Positions 11,485 to 23,090 of a stretch of 64,000 bases of DNA are shown here, one piece after another. How positions within the stretch are numbered: position 1 is the stretch's first letter; every line of letters begins with the position of its first letter. The position numbers and the translations under genes were made by a program. Below the pieces are notes generated by a model. That model had not been told where the DNA came from. It ran no database searches and worked only from the letters and a program-made list of their open reading frames with translations. This stretch comes from Bombyx mori. Lineage: Eukaryota > Arthropoda > Insecta > Lepidoptera > Bombycidae. The DNA is taken from NCBI RefSeq assembly GCF_030269925.1, contig NC_085128.1:7690501-7754500 (forward strand), given 5' to 3'.

Positions 11485-13086
11485 TTGTTAATAAATCTTT
11501 TAAATGTTAATGCAATTAAATTGATAGGTATTAAGCAAAGTCATAAAATTGCCGATATGCCTAATAGTTTTAATGGTGTTAGAACGAAGAGTAAGCCCGT
11601 GCGGGTAATAATTAGCATTCTACGTATTTCGACCATAAAACAGACAAGCGTTTCTGTTTAAAGAGTGACACAGCTTCCATACCATATAATAAAAATTTCG
11701 TACCGCTTGCTATAAAATTAACAGGCACCTATTGCAGGAACCAACTTAAATTTTTATATATTTCCATCACTGAACACTTTTTAATATTTGATACGGACTC
11801 ACTTGCGTTCCGTATAGTCTCAAAACGAGGCAAAAGTAATCGGCCTAATTCAGGAGATAAAGTCTTCAAAAATAAATAAAAATCTATTACTCCCTGAACC
11901 AGTAAGCCTTTGGAAAGAAAACAGTTGTTAAAAGAGAGAACGCTACCATGGATTTTAATATTTCATTGAGAACGTCACTCACCCTAACTCTTTAACTCCA
12001 CTGTAGAAAAAAAGCTTCGATAAATTTAATGAACATGTACCGAAAGTTTTAAAAAACAAAACAGTGCTTCGAAGTTCAGAATCAAGAAAACACGCTAATA
12101 TATTACTATTATAATAAACACGAATTCAATGGAAATGCGCTAACACGACTGGACATAATTTAGAGGTCAAGTCGTTACAGTTCTGTTAAACAAAACAGGA
12201 ATCTCGAACTATGTATAAACGAGAGAAGATTACGACTTTAGTAGAAAAGTTATAAGTATACATACAAGTATAATTCGGTAAGTCAAACACTAATACTAAC
12301 TATTTTATTGGATTTCATTCATTCTTTAGGCGAAATCGTATGGGGCATGATAATGTTTTGCATCATTAACCTATTGCTCCTACTTCTCTCTAAGCTTTTT
12401 TAGTACAAATTTAATCAAATAATAAAGTAATTTTGAAAATGTACGACAATATGACAAATCGAACTCTATCACCGTTTTGTGCAAATATATTACTGGTTAG
12501 AAGGATCCAACTAACCTACGTTGGAAAAAGCAGCGAAATAAACTCGACGGACGTATCTTTCTTTTACTCTTATACAAAAATCGCGAATTCAACATTAATC
12601 GAAAACAAAACAGAGATATTACTAAGCTAGATACGCGGCCATGTTAGCTGTTTATCCTTTAAATATAAATCACGTTACATATTCTAGAACTACTGATATG
12701 CATGCTTGCGGTTACTCTTTGATCAATAAACTATCAGTAGATTTGTAGTTGGCGTGTGAAATCCAAACCAACGGACATGCTGTCGTATTTAAAGTATACC
12801 TTATTATACTTTACTACCTTATTACACTAATTATTTAATATATCTTATTTTACAAAAGAAAGTAATTTAAATTGAAAATTAATCAATAGCATTCTAATTT
12901 GTAAAGAAAACGGCTTCCACTAAAGGACTTCTGAAAAAAAAAAAAAGATCACCATGGCGTACTAGGACTACTTATAACTTCAATATAATATTCTAGTAGG
13001 TCTCTCAAAATAGACCAAACCTGTAAATAAAAAATAACAAAAAAAAAGTATTCGCCATTTCCTTTCAGAGTATTCAATTGAGGAAA
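11485..13086. other. AT-rich sequence, nothing recognised
   Basis: No gene, RNA or repeat recognised in about 1.6 kb. Confidence 0.45.
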
Positions 13087-13104
13087 AAGTTTTGCAACTC
13101 AGCC

Positions 13105-13205
13105 TTGCGATTCTCTAAAAGTCAAACAAGAACTCGCATCTCACTACGAAATTCTCCATCACTTCGCATTCGCAATAGAATGACCTTGAATTGGCATTCT
13201 GTAAA
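13105..13205 (+). repeat. Left terminal inverted repeat of Harbinger element
   Basis: TTGCGATTCTCTAAAAGTC, then AACAAGAACTCGCA, and further in TTGGCATTCTGTAAA. The minus strand of 17046-17120 shows the same modules in the same order: TGCGATTCTGTAAGC, AACAAACTCGCA and TTGGCATTCTGTAAA. Confidence 0.7.
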
Positions 13206-13605
13206 CACTAATTTTAATTACCCTGCCTCGAGCGAAGTGAAGTGACAACGAAGTTTGTTTATACTACTACTAGGGATAGCCGTTAACACGCAAATGTAAA
13301 TCGAAGCTTACCGGTTTCAGTTTTTCGTTGTATTTATAAGCATTCTGTAAGAAAATACTATGAATTTAAGCTTTGGTGTTAAAGCCACATCTAATATAAC
13401 TAAAAAGAAAATTAAAAGTCATATATTTATGATATTAATTGTAATTTCTGGCTGCACGCTAAGTTCCTTTGCGTGCACTAGCGAATACCAGAATTAAAAA
13501 ACAAAATTTTAATTGTTTTCAAAACAATCTCGAGCGGTCGGAAGTTTTTATTTTACTTTTTCTAGATTTTTTGTTACTTTGTGAGTGAATTTAACGTTAA
13601 ATAAA

Positions 13606-14980
13606 AATTATGAGGTAAGTAAAAGTTAGTTTTCAGGCTATCAATGGTTCATCCATTTGTTTTTTAATCTAAAATTTCAATATATTACCAACAGATTTAA
13701 CGAGCGTTCTTCTCATCCGACATTGGTGCAAATAGAGGCATTGATAGACGTTTTGGATTAAAAGCTAGCGAAACAAAAGGTTTAATCGTATCTCAACATG
13801 TTCAATAAGAGAACAAGGATATTAAAAAAATATAGGAACTAAATTCTCTTGTCAGATATGATCCATTCCCGGTGAGATATTTAGGACATGTTAACATCTA
13901 TTTATGTATGATAAATCTATCTACTACGTTTTTATTTATATTCTATTTTAACAGGGAATATCGGTAATTTATCTGTATCTCAAATTCACCAATAACCAAT
14001 TCAAAAAATTATATTGAATTAAATAAATCAAATCATTAACAATTAAGGTATTGCAAGTTGGATTGATGTTGTTGGAATGTTTTTATTGATGCAGAGGTGA
14101 CTGTATTTATGGTAAAGGGTGTGCATATTGGTACAGGGGTGGCAGGCAGTTCCAGAGTATTGACTAAACTGACATTATGTAGGCTAAAGGCTGCATACTC
14201 CGTTTAAAATAAATGAACAAAATTTAGGCATAACCTATTTTATTATATTTAAGGAACTACAACAGATTGAAAATACTAATCCACATCATCAGAATATTGT
14301 AAGGATAATTTATTGCCAACTTGGAAAATGTATCAGTATTGGAACAATCCCAAACATACAGGTATGTATGTTATACCTAATTATCTTAAATAAATACCTA
14401 AACAAAACTTGCATTTTAAAAATTAATATTTATTGGCTTTTTAGCATTGCATCAAGAATCACCTATTTTGCAGTCATCCTCCCCTAACTAAATGCAAGTG
14501 ACTTCTACTTATTGTGATGCTACTACTAGTAGCTCCAGCCACAGTAGGTCTCATGTTAGTCAAGAGATTGGGTTGTTAGGTAAGTGTTTATTCAGGTCAA
14601 AGTACCTATTCATTGAACAACCATATTAGGGACATTGATTTGTGCATAATGCTGTTACTTGTTAATAAAAACCTTTTCTTGTATGTATTCTAAACATTGT
14701 ATTTTAACTAACCTTGTTTTTAAATAAATTGATTTTTTTCAGCACCTCAACACCTGACCTGCTATTTCACCACTTTTCAATGAAAAGCAGAGTGTACTCA
14801 AATTACAACAAATTACACAGTACCAGGATATATAACTTAAACAACCATGGGGGAATAAATAGTCGACAGTCTGCAAGAAGGATGAACTGTTGGTGGAATT
14901 AGCATATGCAGCTAGGAATTTTAAACCTGTATTTCCACATATTACTGATGCAAACAAATTTCAAAATTATTGTATATAAC
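13606..14980 (+). pseudogene. Possible Harbinger accessory (Myb/SANT-like) gene remains
   Basis: An ATG at the start of a tiny exon is followed by a consensus donor (ATGAG|GTAAGT near 13611). After an AACAG acceptor near 13694 the frame reads FNERSSHPTLVQIEALIDVLD, which resembles the opening helix of Myb/SANT-type accessory proteins. Near 14880-14975 the frame KKDELLVELAYAARNFKPVF, with VFPHITDANKFQNYCI before a stop, lies just upstream of AATAAA signals. Stops and missing pieces lie between. The assignment rests mainly on position opposite the transposase; the protein similarity is weak. Confidence 0.35.
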
Positions 14981-15084
14981 TATTGAATAAAACTATAATA
15001 AAACTATTTTTATAAATCATTAATTTATATTTGAAGTTACTTCACACTATAAGTAAGCTAATTAGTAGAATTTAACAAAGTAAT

Positions 15085-16745
15085 TCAACATGACCACCAT
15101 AATGTAAATGTAATCTCATAATCTGAGATTATGGGAACTGGCAGCTCTGCACAATTGCAAATGTTGTGCAAAACACAACACGCAACAGCTATTTTTGCTA
15201 CCTTATCAGGGTGATAAATTGGCACCCTATGGATCAGCAAACACCTGAATCTACTCTTTAACAGAACTATTGTTCTTTTCACTGAGTTACGGGCAGTGGA
15301 ATGAAGGTGGTGCTACAAAGCTTCAGGAGTATCTCTCTCCGTATTAGCATTAGCTAGCCATTATTAGCAGGTATTAGCTAGCATAGCATTATCGCCTATT
15401 TCTGAAGCAGTAATGCGTTTCGGTTTGAAGGGTGGCGCAGCCGTTGTAACTATACTGAGACCTTCGAATTTATATCTCAAGGTTGGTGGCGCATTTACGT
15501 TGTAGATGTCTATGGGCTCCAGTAACCACTTAACACCAGGTGGGCTGTGAGCTCGTCTAACCATTTAGATGGTGAAATGAAAAAAAAATTAGCATATATT
15601 ATACAGAAAGACCGAAAAGATGTTAAATAATTATAATGGTCATTACTTGCTGTCATTGACTAATCTTTAGTAGATTTTATTTTGTTTTTTTTATAACTGA
15701 ATAAAGTTTATTTAATATAAATACTAAATTTCACAATAACTTTAAAGCAATATACACAATTCAATTTAACTGAAATGAATACAATCTGAATACATAGTTT
15801 ATAATACACATTTCGTTTATGGATTACATATCATCAGAATTTCGAAAAATATTAATGGCTTTACAAATTGTACATTTTCTGGCATGATAGCCTTTGTGAC
15901 AGTAAAACCATTTTTTATTGGTAGCAGGTCTTTTTAAGGCCACCAACGTCCCATCAATACACCCAACAACCAAAGTGATTTTAATTTTTTTACAAAAACT
16001 GCAATATTTAGCATTAGATTAATATTGGTACTTTTTTTAGAAGAAAAAAAATATTTATTTAGTTTAAACCACCTTCTTCTTTTTTCTTCAGTTTTCCTTC
16101 AACTTTTGCCATTCTTGAGCATTCTGCGGGAATCTTAAATATTTATATATAGTTGCTGGGTTGTTCAGAGCCTCCACAACCTCAGATATACACTGGGATA
16201 TCTGGGACAAATATGTTCTTATATTTTCTTTTATAATTTTTTTGGTAACTTCATTTGCCCAAATAAACAAGGTGCACAATAACTGAAACTAAGAAATAAT
16301 AATTATACAATACACATAGTTATTAGAGAATCTAATTTGTATTCTTTCAAGATATTTTTGGTAGATTAGTTTAGTGGTATTGTTTTACAATTATGGGAGA
16401 GTTGGATATAAACAAATGAGCAAACTTTAATAATATGTTTTAAAGTACCTATTTTGTACATAAAGACACAATCTTACCACATGGAATACCTACCTTTAGA
16501 AGAGTTGAAAGTCCTTTTCAATGGCTTTTAGTGGTCTTCGTCAAAGGGTGTAATTCACACCCTAACTGGTTCATATGATCCTTCGACAATCTATACACTT
16601 TCTTTATACTTTTACATAGTCGTCATCTCAAGTTAAAAGTGATAAATTGTGAATTTCGTAGGCTTGTCGACGCATTTCACGCTGATCCGTAGCGTCAGCC
16701 TTTTCAACAATGTTTTCAATAAAAACATACGCTCCATAAAATATC
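15085..16745 (-). pseudogene. PIF/Harbinger (HARBI1-like) transposase, broken
   Basis: Four pieces on the minus strand follow the order of a HARBI1-like DDE transposase. (1) 16745-16494 holds GAYVFIENIVEKADATDQRE, then KVYRLSKDHMNQL and a GTAGGT donor. (2) 16279-16088 holds SQISQCISEVVEALNNPATI and KYLRFPQNAQEWQKLKEN. (3) About 16000-15842 holds KITLVVGCIDGTLVALKRP, whose IDGT carries the first catalytic Asp, and KGYHARKCTICKAINIF. (4) 15282-15085 holds LLKSRFRCLL and VAKIAVACCVLHNICNCAEL, the C-terminal helix with the final acidic region. The segment with the second Asp was not found, a stop interrupts piece 1, and a Bm1 lies between pieces 3 and 4. It is inactive. Confidence 0.8.
15394..15588 (+). 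repeat. Bm1 SINE, 5'-truncated, inside Harbinger element
   Basis: A well-preserved Bm1 body: GCAGTAATGCGTTTCGGTTT, GGTGGCGCAGCCGTTGTAAC, ATGTCTATGGGCTCCAG, ACACCAGGTGGGCTGTGAGC and an A-rich tail. It is younger than the transposon it interrupts. Confidence 0.9.
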
Positions 16746-17045
16746 GATGAAGAATAAAGTTATATTAAAGTGCAATTTTGTTAATTAATAGTATTTTTTT
16801 TATAATTAACAGCGTTTTATAACGTTTTCGTATATTCTCACTCACAACAAACACTTAAAACACTAACTTTTGATTTGACAAATAAAATGATTTTGCGATG
16901 CGAAGTTCTTGCCGAAATTCGACGTGATTTACACTACAGAATGCCGTTTCAAACGTCAACTCATACATTTTAGTAAAAAAAACTCACGCTTGCTAGTTCA
17001 ATTCACCCGCGAGGGGCGCTAGTGTAGATTCGGCACTACAATGAA

Positions 17046-17120
17046 ATTTACAGAATGCCAATTTGAAAACTCACACCAAATTCACGTGCGAGTTTGTTAA
17101 ACAACGCTTACAGAATCGCA
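17046..17120 (-). repeat. Right terminal inverted repeat of Harbinger element
   Basis: Inverted partner of 13105-13205. On the minus strand it reads TGCGATTCTGTAAGCG at the outside and TTGGCATTCTGTAAATT further in. Confidence 0.7.
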
Positions 17121-17145
17121 CGGCAGATCATTGTTGCAAAAGTAT

Positions 17146-17639
17146 TTTACAGGGATACTATGAGTTTCATTTTCATAAAATATTTTATTTTTGTAAGTTG
17201 ATTTCCCTAAAACACTATTATGGTTCTCTATCTCTTATCAACCGAATGATCATTGTTCTATACTCTTCGTATATACCTACTGTGCTACTTATAATATTTT
17301 GTATGCAAGTTTAACAATATTTGCTATGTGTATGTGCATTACTATAATTCACATGTTATTTTTGTTATTTTAGCTGTTCTACACACACTCATCACTTTTA
17401 ATTATTATTCTCATAATCCTCTCACAGGTCTGCTGGAAGAGATTTCTTAAAGAAATAAGCAGTGCCTTTGTACATAATTTACCTATTACTCTGTACTATG
17501 TCTTCCTTTTTGTGTGTACATAAATAAATAAACAAATAAATATAAATAAATAAATAGTTTTTGTAGTTTGCCTAATGGTATAGCGGTGCCTTCACGGACA
17601 ACAGATTTGACGATTATTTGACGATATTTGATGAGAGAT
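17146..17639. other. AT-rich sequence, nothing recognised
   Basis: Apart from an ATAAAT simple repeat near 17521-17560, nothing identified. Confidence 0.45.
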
Positions 17640-17758
17640 TAAATGGTAGGCAGCGGCTTGGTTCTGCCCCTGGCATTGCTGAAGTCCATGGGCGACGGTA
17701 ACCACTCACCATCAGGTGGGCCGTATGCTCGTCTGCCTAAAAAGGCAATAAAAAAAAA
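17640..17758 (+). repeat. LINE tail A, 5'-truncated copy
   Basis: It contains GGTAGGCAGCGGCTTGG, CTGGCATTGCTGAAGTCCAT, CACCATCAGGTGGGCCGTAT and GCTCGTCTGCCTAAAAAGGC, then an A run. This is the last coding codons plus short 3' UTR of the LINE at 26624-27330. Confidence 0.88.
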
Positions 17759-18868
17759 GAATTTTTTTTAATACATACATTTATTTAATAAATGTTTATA
17801 GATTTATACGAGCTTATGTAAAATCCTCCCGAAAAATGTGAACATTAAACCTACGAAATTAGCAGCAATGTACATTAATTCTAGTAAAATAAAAATATGA
17901 AACCACTTAACATTATTTGTTGTTAATTAACATAAGAGTCTAGCTTCTAAGCTCTTGAACGTAAATTAATTCAGTGAAACTCTTGACACCTAACGTTAGC
18001 TCAGCCTTCATAACACAAGTTTGTTTGATATATAGTGCAAATTATTACACTACAGAACTTCTGTGACATAAATTGAGTTATCTAGTGCTACATATATGTG
18101 TGTTTGTGTGTGTGTGTGTGTTGTGTGTGTGGTAGTTATGTCTTTATAACTTCATAAATAAAATTGAGTAATTTTTTTTTATCGACAGTTCTTATTTCAT
18201 CCCTTAGAGCTTTAGATTGTTAAATTCAATAAACAGCAATATGTAAATATCACTGCACAACTTGAGATACATACGAGTATATGACGGTAGAGATTGTAAT
18301 GGCGCACGGATAAGTACTACCATTAGCACTTACTGTCGCAAGCCAATTACGCGCCAATGTTCACGGAAGAGACTTCGACTTCATGTTTTAAGGAGAATAA
18401 GTTCAATAAAAAAAATGGCTCTTAAGTATTAAGTACCGTCATTTTCAGTGTTAGGCCACTAACAAAAAAACAATTGATTTATTCAGTATTAACAAAATAA
18501 CAAATAAAAGTTTTTAACATTTTTAATTTTCCTAATAATAAGTTTATAATGTTTATGAAAACGTCCCATTAAATGATTAATTAAAGAACTGTGCGATTTA
18601 TATTATTAATAGTGTTCATTGAATTTTATATTCATTTTAAATGCGCCAAACTAACACACTAATATGTAGTTCCGTTCTATTTAGTTTTTTTTCTTCCTTT
18701 GTTGGATTTGAAAAGGTTTGTTTGCAGTGAACACAATCAGGCAATGTTTGCTTGTGGCCGTATGCGAGAAAAATGTTTATCTGTAGCGGCGAGAAAAACA
18801 CACACGGTCTTAATTTCAACACAGAAAATTTACTTGTGTTAGCTTGCGATTTAGACGGAAAAACCTTA
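17759..18868. other. AT-rich sequence with TG microsatellite
   Basis: An imperfect TG repeat spans 18097-18132. Around 18280-18360 a few blocks (GCGCACGGATAAGTACTACC, CACTTACTGTCGCAAGC) suggest a very old Bm1 fragment on the plus strand. Otherwise nothing recognised. Confidence 0.4.
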
Positions 18869-18989
18869 TCTATACTAATATTATAAAGAGGAAAGATTTG
18901 TTTGGTTCGAATAGGCTCCGAAACTACTGGACCGATTTGAAAAATTCTTTTTCCATTAGAAGTCGACATTGTCCATGATGAACATAGGC

Positions 18990-19083
<94 letters not shown>

Positions 19084-19134
19084 GTTTCATGTGTGTTTTA
19101 ATGTTTCCGAAGCGAAGCGAGGGCGGGTCGCTAG
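18869..19134 (+). mobile_element. Helitron-like element with expanded poly(T)
   Basis: It starts TCTATACTAATATTATAAAG after an A and ends GAGGGCGGGTCGCTAG before a T, typical of non-autonomous Lepidoptera Helitrons. The CGAAACTACTGGACCGATTT block lies inside. A run of 90 uninterrupted T (18993-19082) sits where the element normally has only a short T tract. Confidence 0.88.
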
Positions 19135-21270
19135 TTTCTTTATAAATGTACACTTTATATCTTTCTTTTATTGGGCACTTCGTTTCACATACGAATCACT
19201 TCAATACTTCAATTGAATTTATAGATATGTAACTAATAAAATTATGTTTTTTTTTTGCAAATAACACTTAACGTATTTTTATACATTAAAAAAATTAAAT
19301 AATTTAAATTTAGATTATAATGAAAATTAGAACAAAAATATAAATATTAGAATTTATCCTACTTGTCCAATGTATTTTCTCTCTATCTCTCACTCTTTCA
19401 GCCCACACAATTTATTCTACTCTATAATAATATTCTAACAACTCATAAGAAGCGGAACCAGGATTAACATCGTGTCGTAAAACCAAACATTAATTTTAAA
19501 TAAAATTGCATGATTACTAACTTTATCCAATTTTTCAGTCTGCTGCCTCCATTGTAGGTATTTCTACCACGGAAGATATTTAAATAATAATTCAATGATC
19601 GTTGATAACCCTTCAACACAGTTAAATGTTCTATATTTGCAACGTTTATTTTTAACTGAAAACACTTTTATCTTTCATAATACTATACATCTAAAGGTAA
19701 ATATTTCAAAATGTCTTGCTACTAAGTTATCAAGTTATCAAGCCTCTCTTATAATATATAATTGATTTTTCTAATTAGATCGTAACAATTACTACAGAAA
19801 ACTTTAGCAATAAATTCGGTATTATAACACATAAGGTGTTTACTGGTATTCAATAATCCCAACGTCCTATAGAACCAAGCAAAACACAAGGACATTCTTT
19901 CATGATCCCCTAGTCGACGACCCGTCACGTTCCGAAAATATTTATATGACGAAATATGTTCACAGTAATCGGTATTCCATTCTCGTACCTTTCTTTACAA
20001 CATCGACTATCGATCGTTGCCAAACTTCGTTGACTCTGATTTATGGGAAACTGCAATACGGAAATTTCGTGAGAAAATTTTCTTCTGAAAGCTTTTGTTC
20101 GGAATTTAATCTCCTCTGCAGCTTCTGTAAAGTAGGAATTTCAGAGAGAAAACCGCTTTTAATCTAGGTAAGCTGTTCTGATTGCGAGGTGGCAAAAACA
20201 GAATTGAAAGTGCGTCTCGGTCATTACGTGCATTACTTTAAGCTCCTCTTTAAATTATTGAAACATTTTTAAAAGATAACCAGAAATATCATGATTCGTT
20301 TGTTTTGAATTTTGAAACGGGAATCTACTTAAAATAATTTTGCCTATTTCAGCTCAAGCCTATTTGATTAATGACCGTTCGTGTCTACAAGTTGTTTTAT
20401 CTCTGGAAAGCTCCCGCCGAAGCCGTGGAAGCCTAGATAAGATGCAGATAAGAAGCAAATTGGAAGTGGAATAGCAATAAATCATTGTTACTCTGAGTCT
20501 AGCGATATACATATCAATAAATCCTAAATTTTATTTGCATATATTTCAATTTACTTTGATGAAATTCTTTCATTGTAAAATAATTTTACAATAAAACTGA
20601 TAAAGAATAATTGTAAATTGTATAAATATAACTACATATTTATACACACGTTTCTTTTTTCTTAATACTCAATTTATTCATTGACGCACACACTATCCGC
20701 GCTGAAAAAGTAAGATAGATAATCGTAAAAGTTGATATCCATTTCTATACTTTCCGACGTCATTTTTCAATATCCAACATTCATCACTCGATGAGCGTCA
20801 TCAACTTTCGGTCTTTATTTCTCGATAAATCCGAGAATTCTCAGCGAAATTCTCTTAAGTACAATAAATCTATATGGAAAGAATCAGACTTGGCTTTTTA
20901 CTTGCAATGTCATTGATCAAATTAACATTCGCATTTGTTGGAGATTGATTTATTGAAACGGGCGTTTGCCTAAACGAAAACGAAACGAAAATGCAATTTA
21001 AATCACGAACAATTCGCAGAATCCAATCACAAGAGGAGAAACACAAAGTGCTTTGAAAAGAATTGCAATCTTTTAAAAAGTTATAATGGTGAAATCTACT
21101 AACGTAACGTAAAGTTATGATATTTCAAAATAAGTTGTTTCAACTATCTTTCGTAACATATAGCCGAACAAAGAATGTTATTAGAATGAAGTCAGCAAAT
21201 GTCGAACAATATCGAGTGTCATCCATTTCACATCTGATGTAGGTCTCGCTGACGTTTGCTTTTCGATTTA
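19135..21270. other. AT-rich sequence, nothing recognised
   Basis: About 2.1 kb without recognisable genes or repeats. The open frame at 19946-20167 has no family motif. Confidence 0.45.
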
Positions 21271-21272
21271 AT

Positions 21273-21494
21273 ATTGTTACGCGTTTTCGGGATAAATAAA
21301 ACTTCCGCCACAGTACAAATTGAAACTCTATTTAACACTTAGAAGACTTTCAAAGCACTTTAAAATTCGTAATTCGCTTCTTCCGCTTCGCTTCAGGTGA
21401 GCCATTCGCTGTTTCGCTTCGAGTATATCCGATCACTAACTGCCGTGTACTTCGGTGGAAGTTTTATTGATCCCGAACCCCAGCGCATAACAAT
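21273..21494. mobile_element. Foldback/MITE-like element with about 48-bp inverted ends
   Basis: The left end reads TGTTACGCG, TTTTCGGGATAAATAAAACT and TCCGCCACAGTAC. The right end on the minus strand reads TGTTATGCGC, TTCGGGATCAATAAAACTTC and CACCGAAGTAC, so the arms match in inverted orientation. ATAT lies outside both ends (21269-21272 shifted by one base, and 21495-21498), suggesting a 4-bp target duplication. The interior does not code. TG...CA ends and an internal AATAAA also fit a small solo LTR, but such long inverted arms argue for a foldback element. Confidence 0.6.
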
Positions 21495-21844
21495 ATCACA
21501 GTTCCACAATATGCTGTTTAATATTTTTAAGGAAACCATTTCAGTTTTTTTTAATATTATTCGATAAACATAAATGGAGAAGTCAAGTTTAAAATGTAAC
21601 ATTATACAAAGCTTTTTTTTTGCTTGAAAATCAATCTCAATATAAATAAACAATTTAATATGTATATTCTACTCTATCGAATAGATTACATTTGACCCTA
21701 TTCCAGTACCGAGTAAGACGAATTCTTTAAAATACTGTACGGCTTGCGCGCCCATTTTATTGAGAGGGAAGGATTACTGGTGAGATCAAGAGACCTTTTC
21801 AGCTTCAAAAGGACACGTATGCAATTCAAAGGCAGCGGCGTCGC

Positions 21845-22700
21845 GAATGCATCTGCTACCGAATCGGAATCGCGGCCCGCTGACAATATCCGGTGAGAAG
21901 CTCAGCGATATGATGATATGGGTAAGATTTCACGTCGGATTCTTCGACCAGTACGGTTACCAAGGTCCCTATACTCCACATGCTAGAGCCACTGGCGTCT
22001 AATAGTCGAGTTAGTGGATTGCGTGAATCCGTAAAGACGTGCTTAGGCTATCGACGGTGACTGGACCTGATATAGCCGGATTCGGTGATGTGGAAGTTAT
22101 CATGCCGCATCGTCTTATCGAAGTAGCGTTCGCATCAGGGTTTCAGATATTTCTTGATGGGTTCAAGGCCTAGATCGTTATTGAAATCTACTTTTATCAC
22201 AATCCGCAGTAGTCCGATGGCTATTTTGCAAAAACTACAATTTGAGGACTGGAGGGTATCTACGTATATGAGTGCAGGCAGCGTGGTTGATTACCACATT
22301 GGCATAGGTCAATATGTCTATTTTTTTTTATTGCTCTTGTAGGCAGACGAGCATACGGCCCACCTGATGGTGAGTAGTATATGGGACGGATGCAAGTTTT
22401 GTAAAGTCTCACTGTACCAAGAAGGGACAGTTAACTCTAGTTGTACATTTAAGATAAAGTCTGCCAAGGATTAAGGAGGCGCGCTTATGAACAGACTTTA
22501 TGTGGTGGCGGAAAGTCGTGGGACTATCTAGGAAAACTCCCAGATATTTGACCTTTTGGGTCAAGGACTGGTCAAAAAGGGCGATCTGCAGAAGCTACTA
22601 AATCTGCAGTTATAGTGTCTTTATATGGAGACAAAGTTTACCCTCCACGCCGATTTTAGCGCAGACTATTCTCCGACCAAGCCCTTGGCAGTTTCCTCAT
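21845..22700 (-). pseudogene. Jockey-clade LINE RT thumb and C-terminus, decayed
   Basis: On the minus strand, 22700-22390 reads IALFDQSLTQKVKYLGVFLD, then SPTTFRHHIKSVHKRASLIL and GRLYLKC, the conserved thumb region of jockey-type RTs. After a tail A insertion at 22321-22378, the region 22300-21905 continues with VVINHAACTHIRR, NDLGLEPIKKYLK and CERYFDKTMRHDN in shifting frames. It then runs into a diverged tail B sequence near 21845-21910. The order RT thumb, C-terminus, tail B ties the tail B 3' UTR to a jockey-type ORF2. Many stops and frameshifts show it is old. Confidence 0.7.
22321..22378 (-). repeat. LINE tail A inserted in the jockey relic
   Basis: A T-rich run followed by ATTGCTCTTGTAGGCAGACG and GCATACGGCCCACCTGATGG. 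It is a very short 5'-truncated copy splitting the RT relic. Confidence 0.85.
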
Positions 22701-22919
22701 CATTAATTATTCCTTTTAAGTATATTCCTATTTACTTTATCCCTAACCCCTGTTCTAAGTAACAATACGAGCTCACACGGATTGCTACCATCAGTCCTTC
22801 TGTTTCCATCGAGAAGCTATCATATGATCTTACGATTTTACGACATTTACACATTCTTTAACCTTATGGTATCAATGTGGTCGGAGGAAACTTTATTTTT
22901 AATGTTGTACAAAAAAAAA

Positions 22920-23090
22920 TTTTTTTATTGCTTAGATGGTTGCACGAGCTCACAGCCCATCTGGTGTTAAGTGGAAAGGGGAGATCATAGACATCTACAA
23001 CGTATATGCGCCACCCATCTTGAGATATAAGTTTTAAGGTCTCAAGTATAGTTACAACGGCTGCCCCACTCTTCAAACCGAAACGCACTA
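22920..23090 (-). repeat. Bm1 SINE, 5'-truncated
   Basis: On the minus strand: AACCGAAACGC block, GGCAGCCGTTGTAACTATAC, TATCTCAAGATGGGTGGCGC, ATGTCTATGATCTCC block, ACACCAGATGGGCTGTGAGC and A tail. About 100 bases to the left (22765-22815) a faint Bm1-like block on the plus strand is also present. Confidence 0.88.

Larger units (their letters stand above)
13087..17145. mobile_element. PIF/Harbinger DNA transposon, degenerate
   Basis: Diverged inverted ends (13105-13205 and 17046-17120, possibly reaching outward to a shared TTTTGCAAC at about 13090 and 17138) bracket a minus-strand transposase relic and, on the plus strand, probable remains of the accessory gene. The two reading directions converge near 15.0 kb. 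This is the two-gene plan of PIF/Harbinger elements, in which the accessory Myb/SANT-type protein helps the transposase act at its target. A Bm1 SINE (15394-15588) has inserted in the transposase. No clean 3-bp target duplication is visible, so exact ends are uncertain. Confidence 0.75.
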
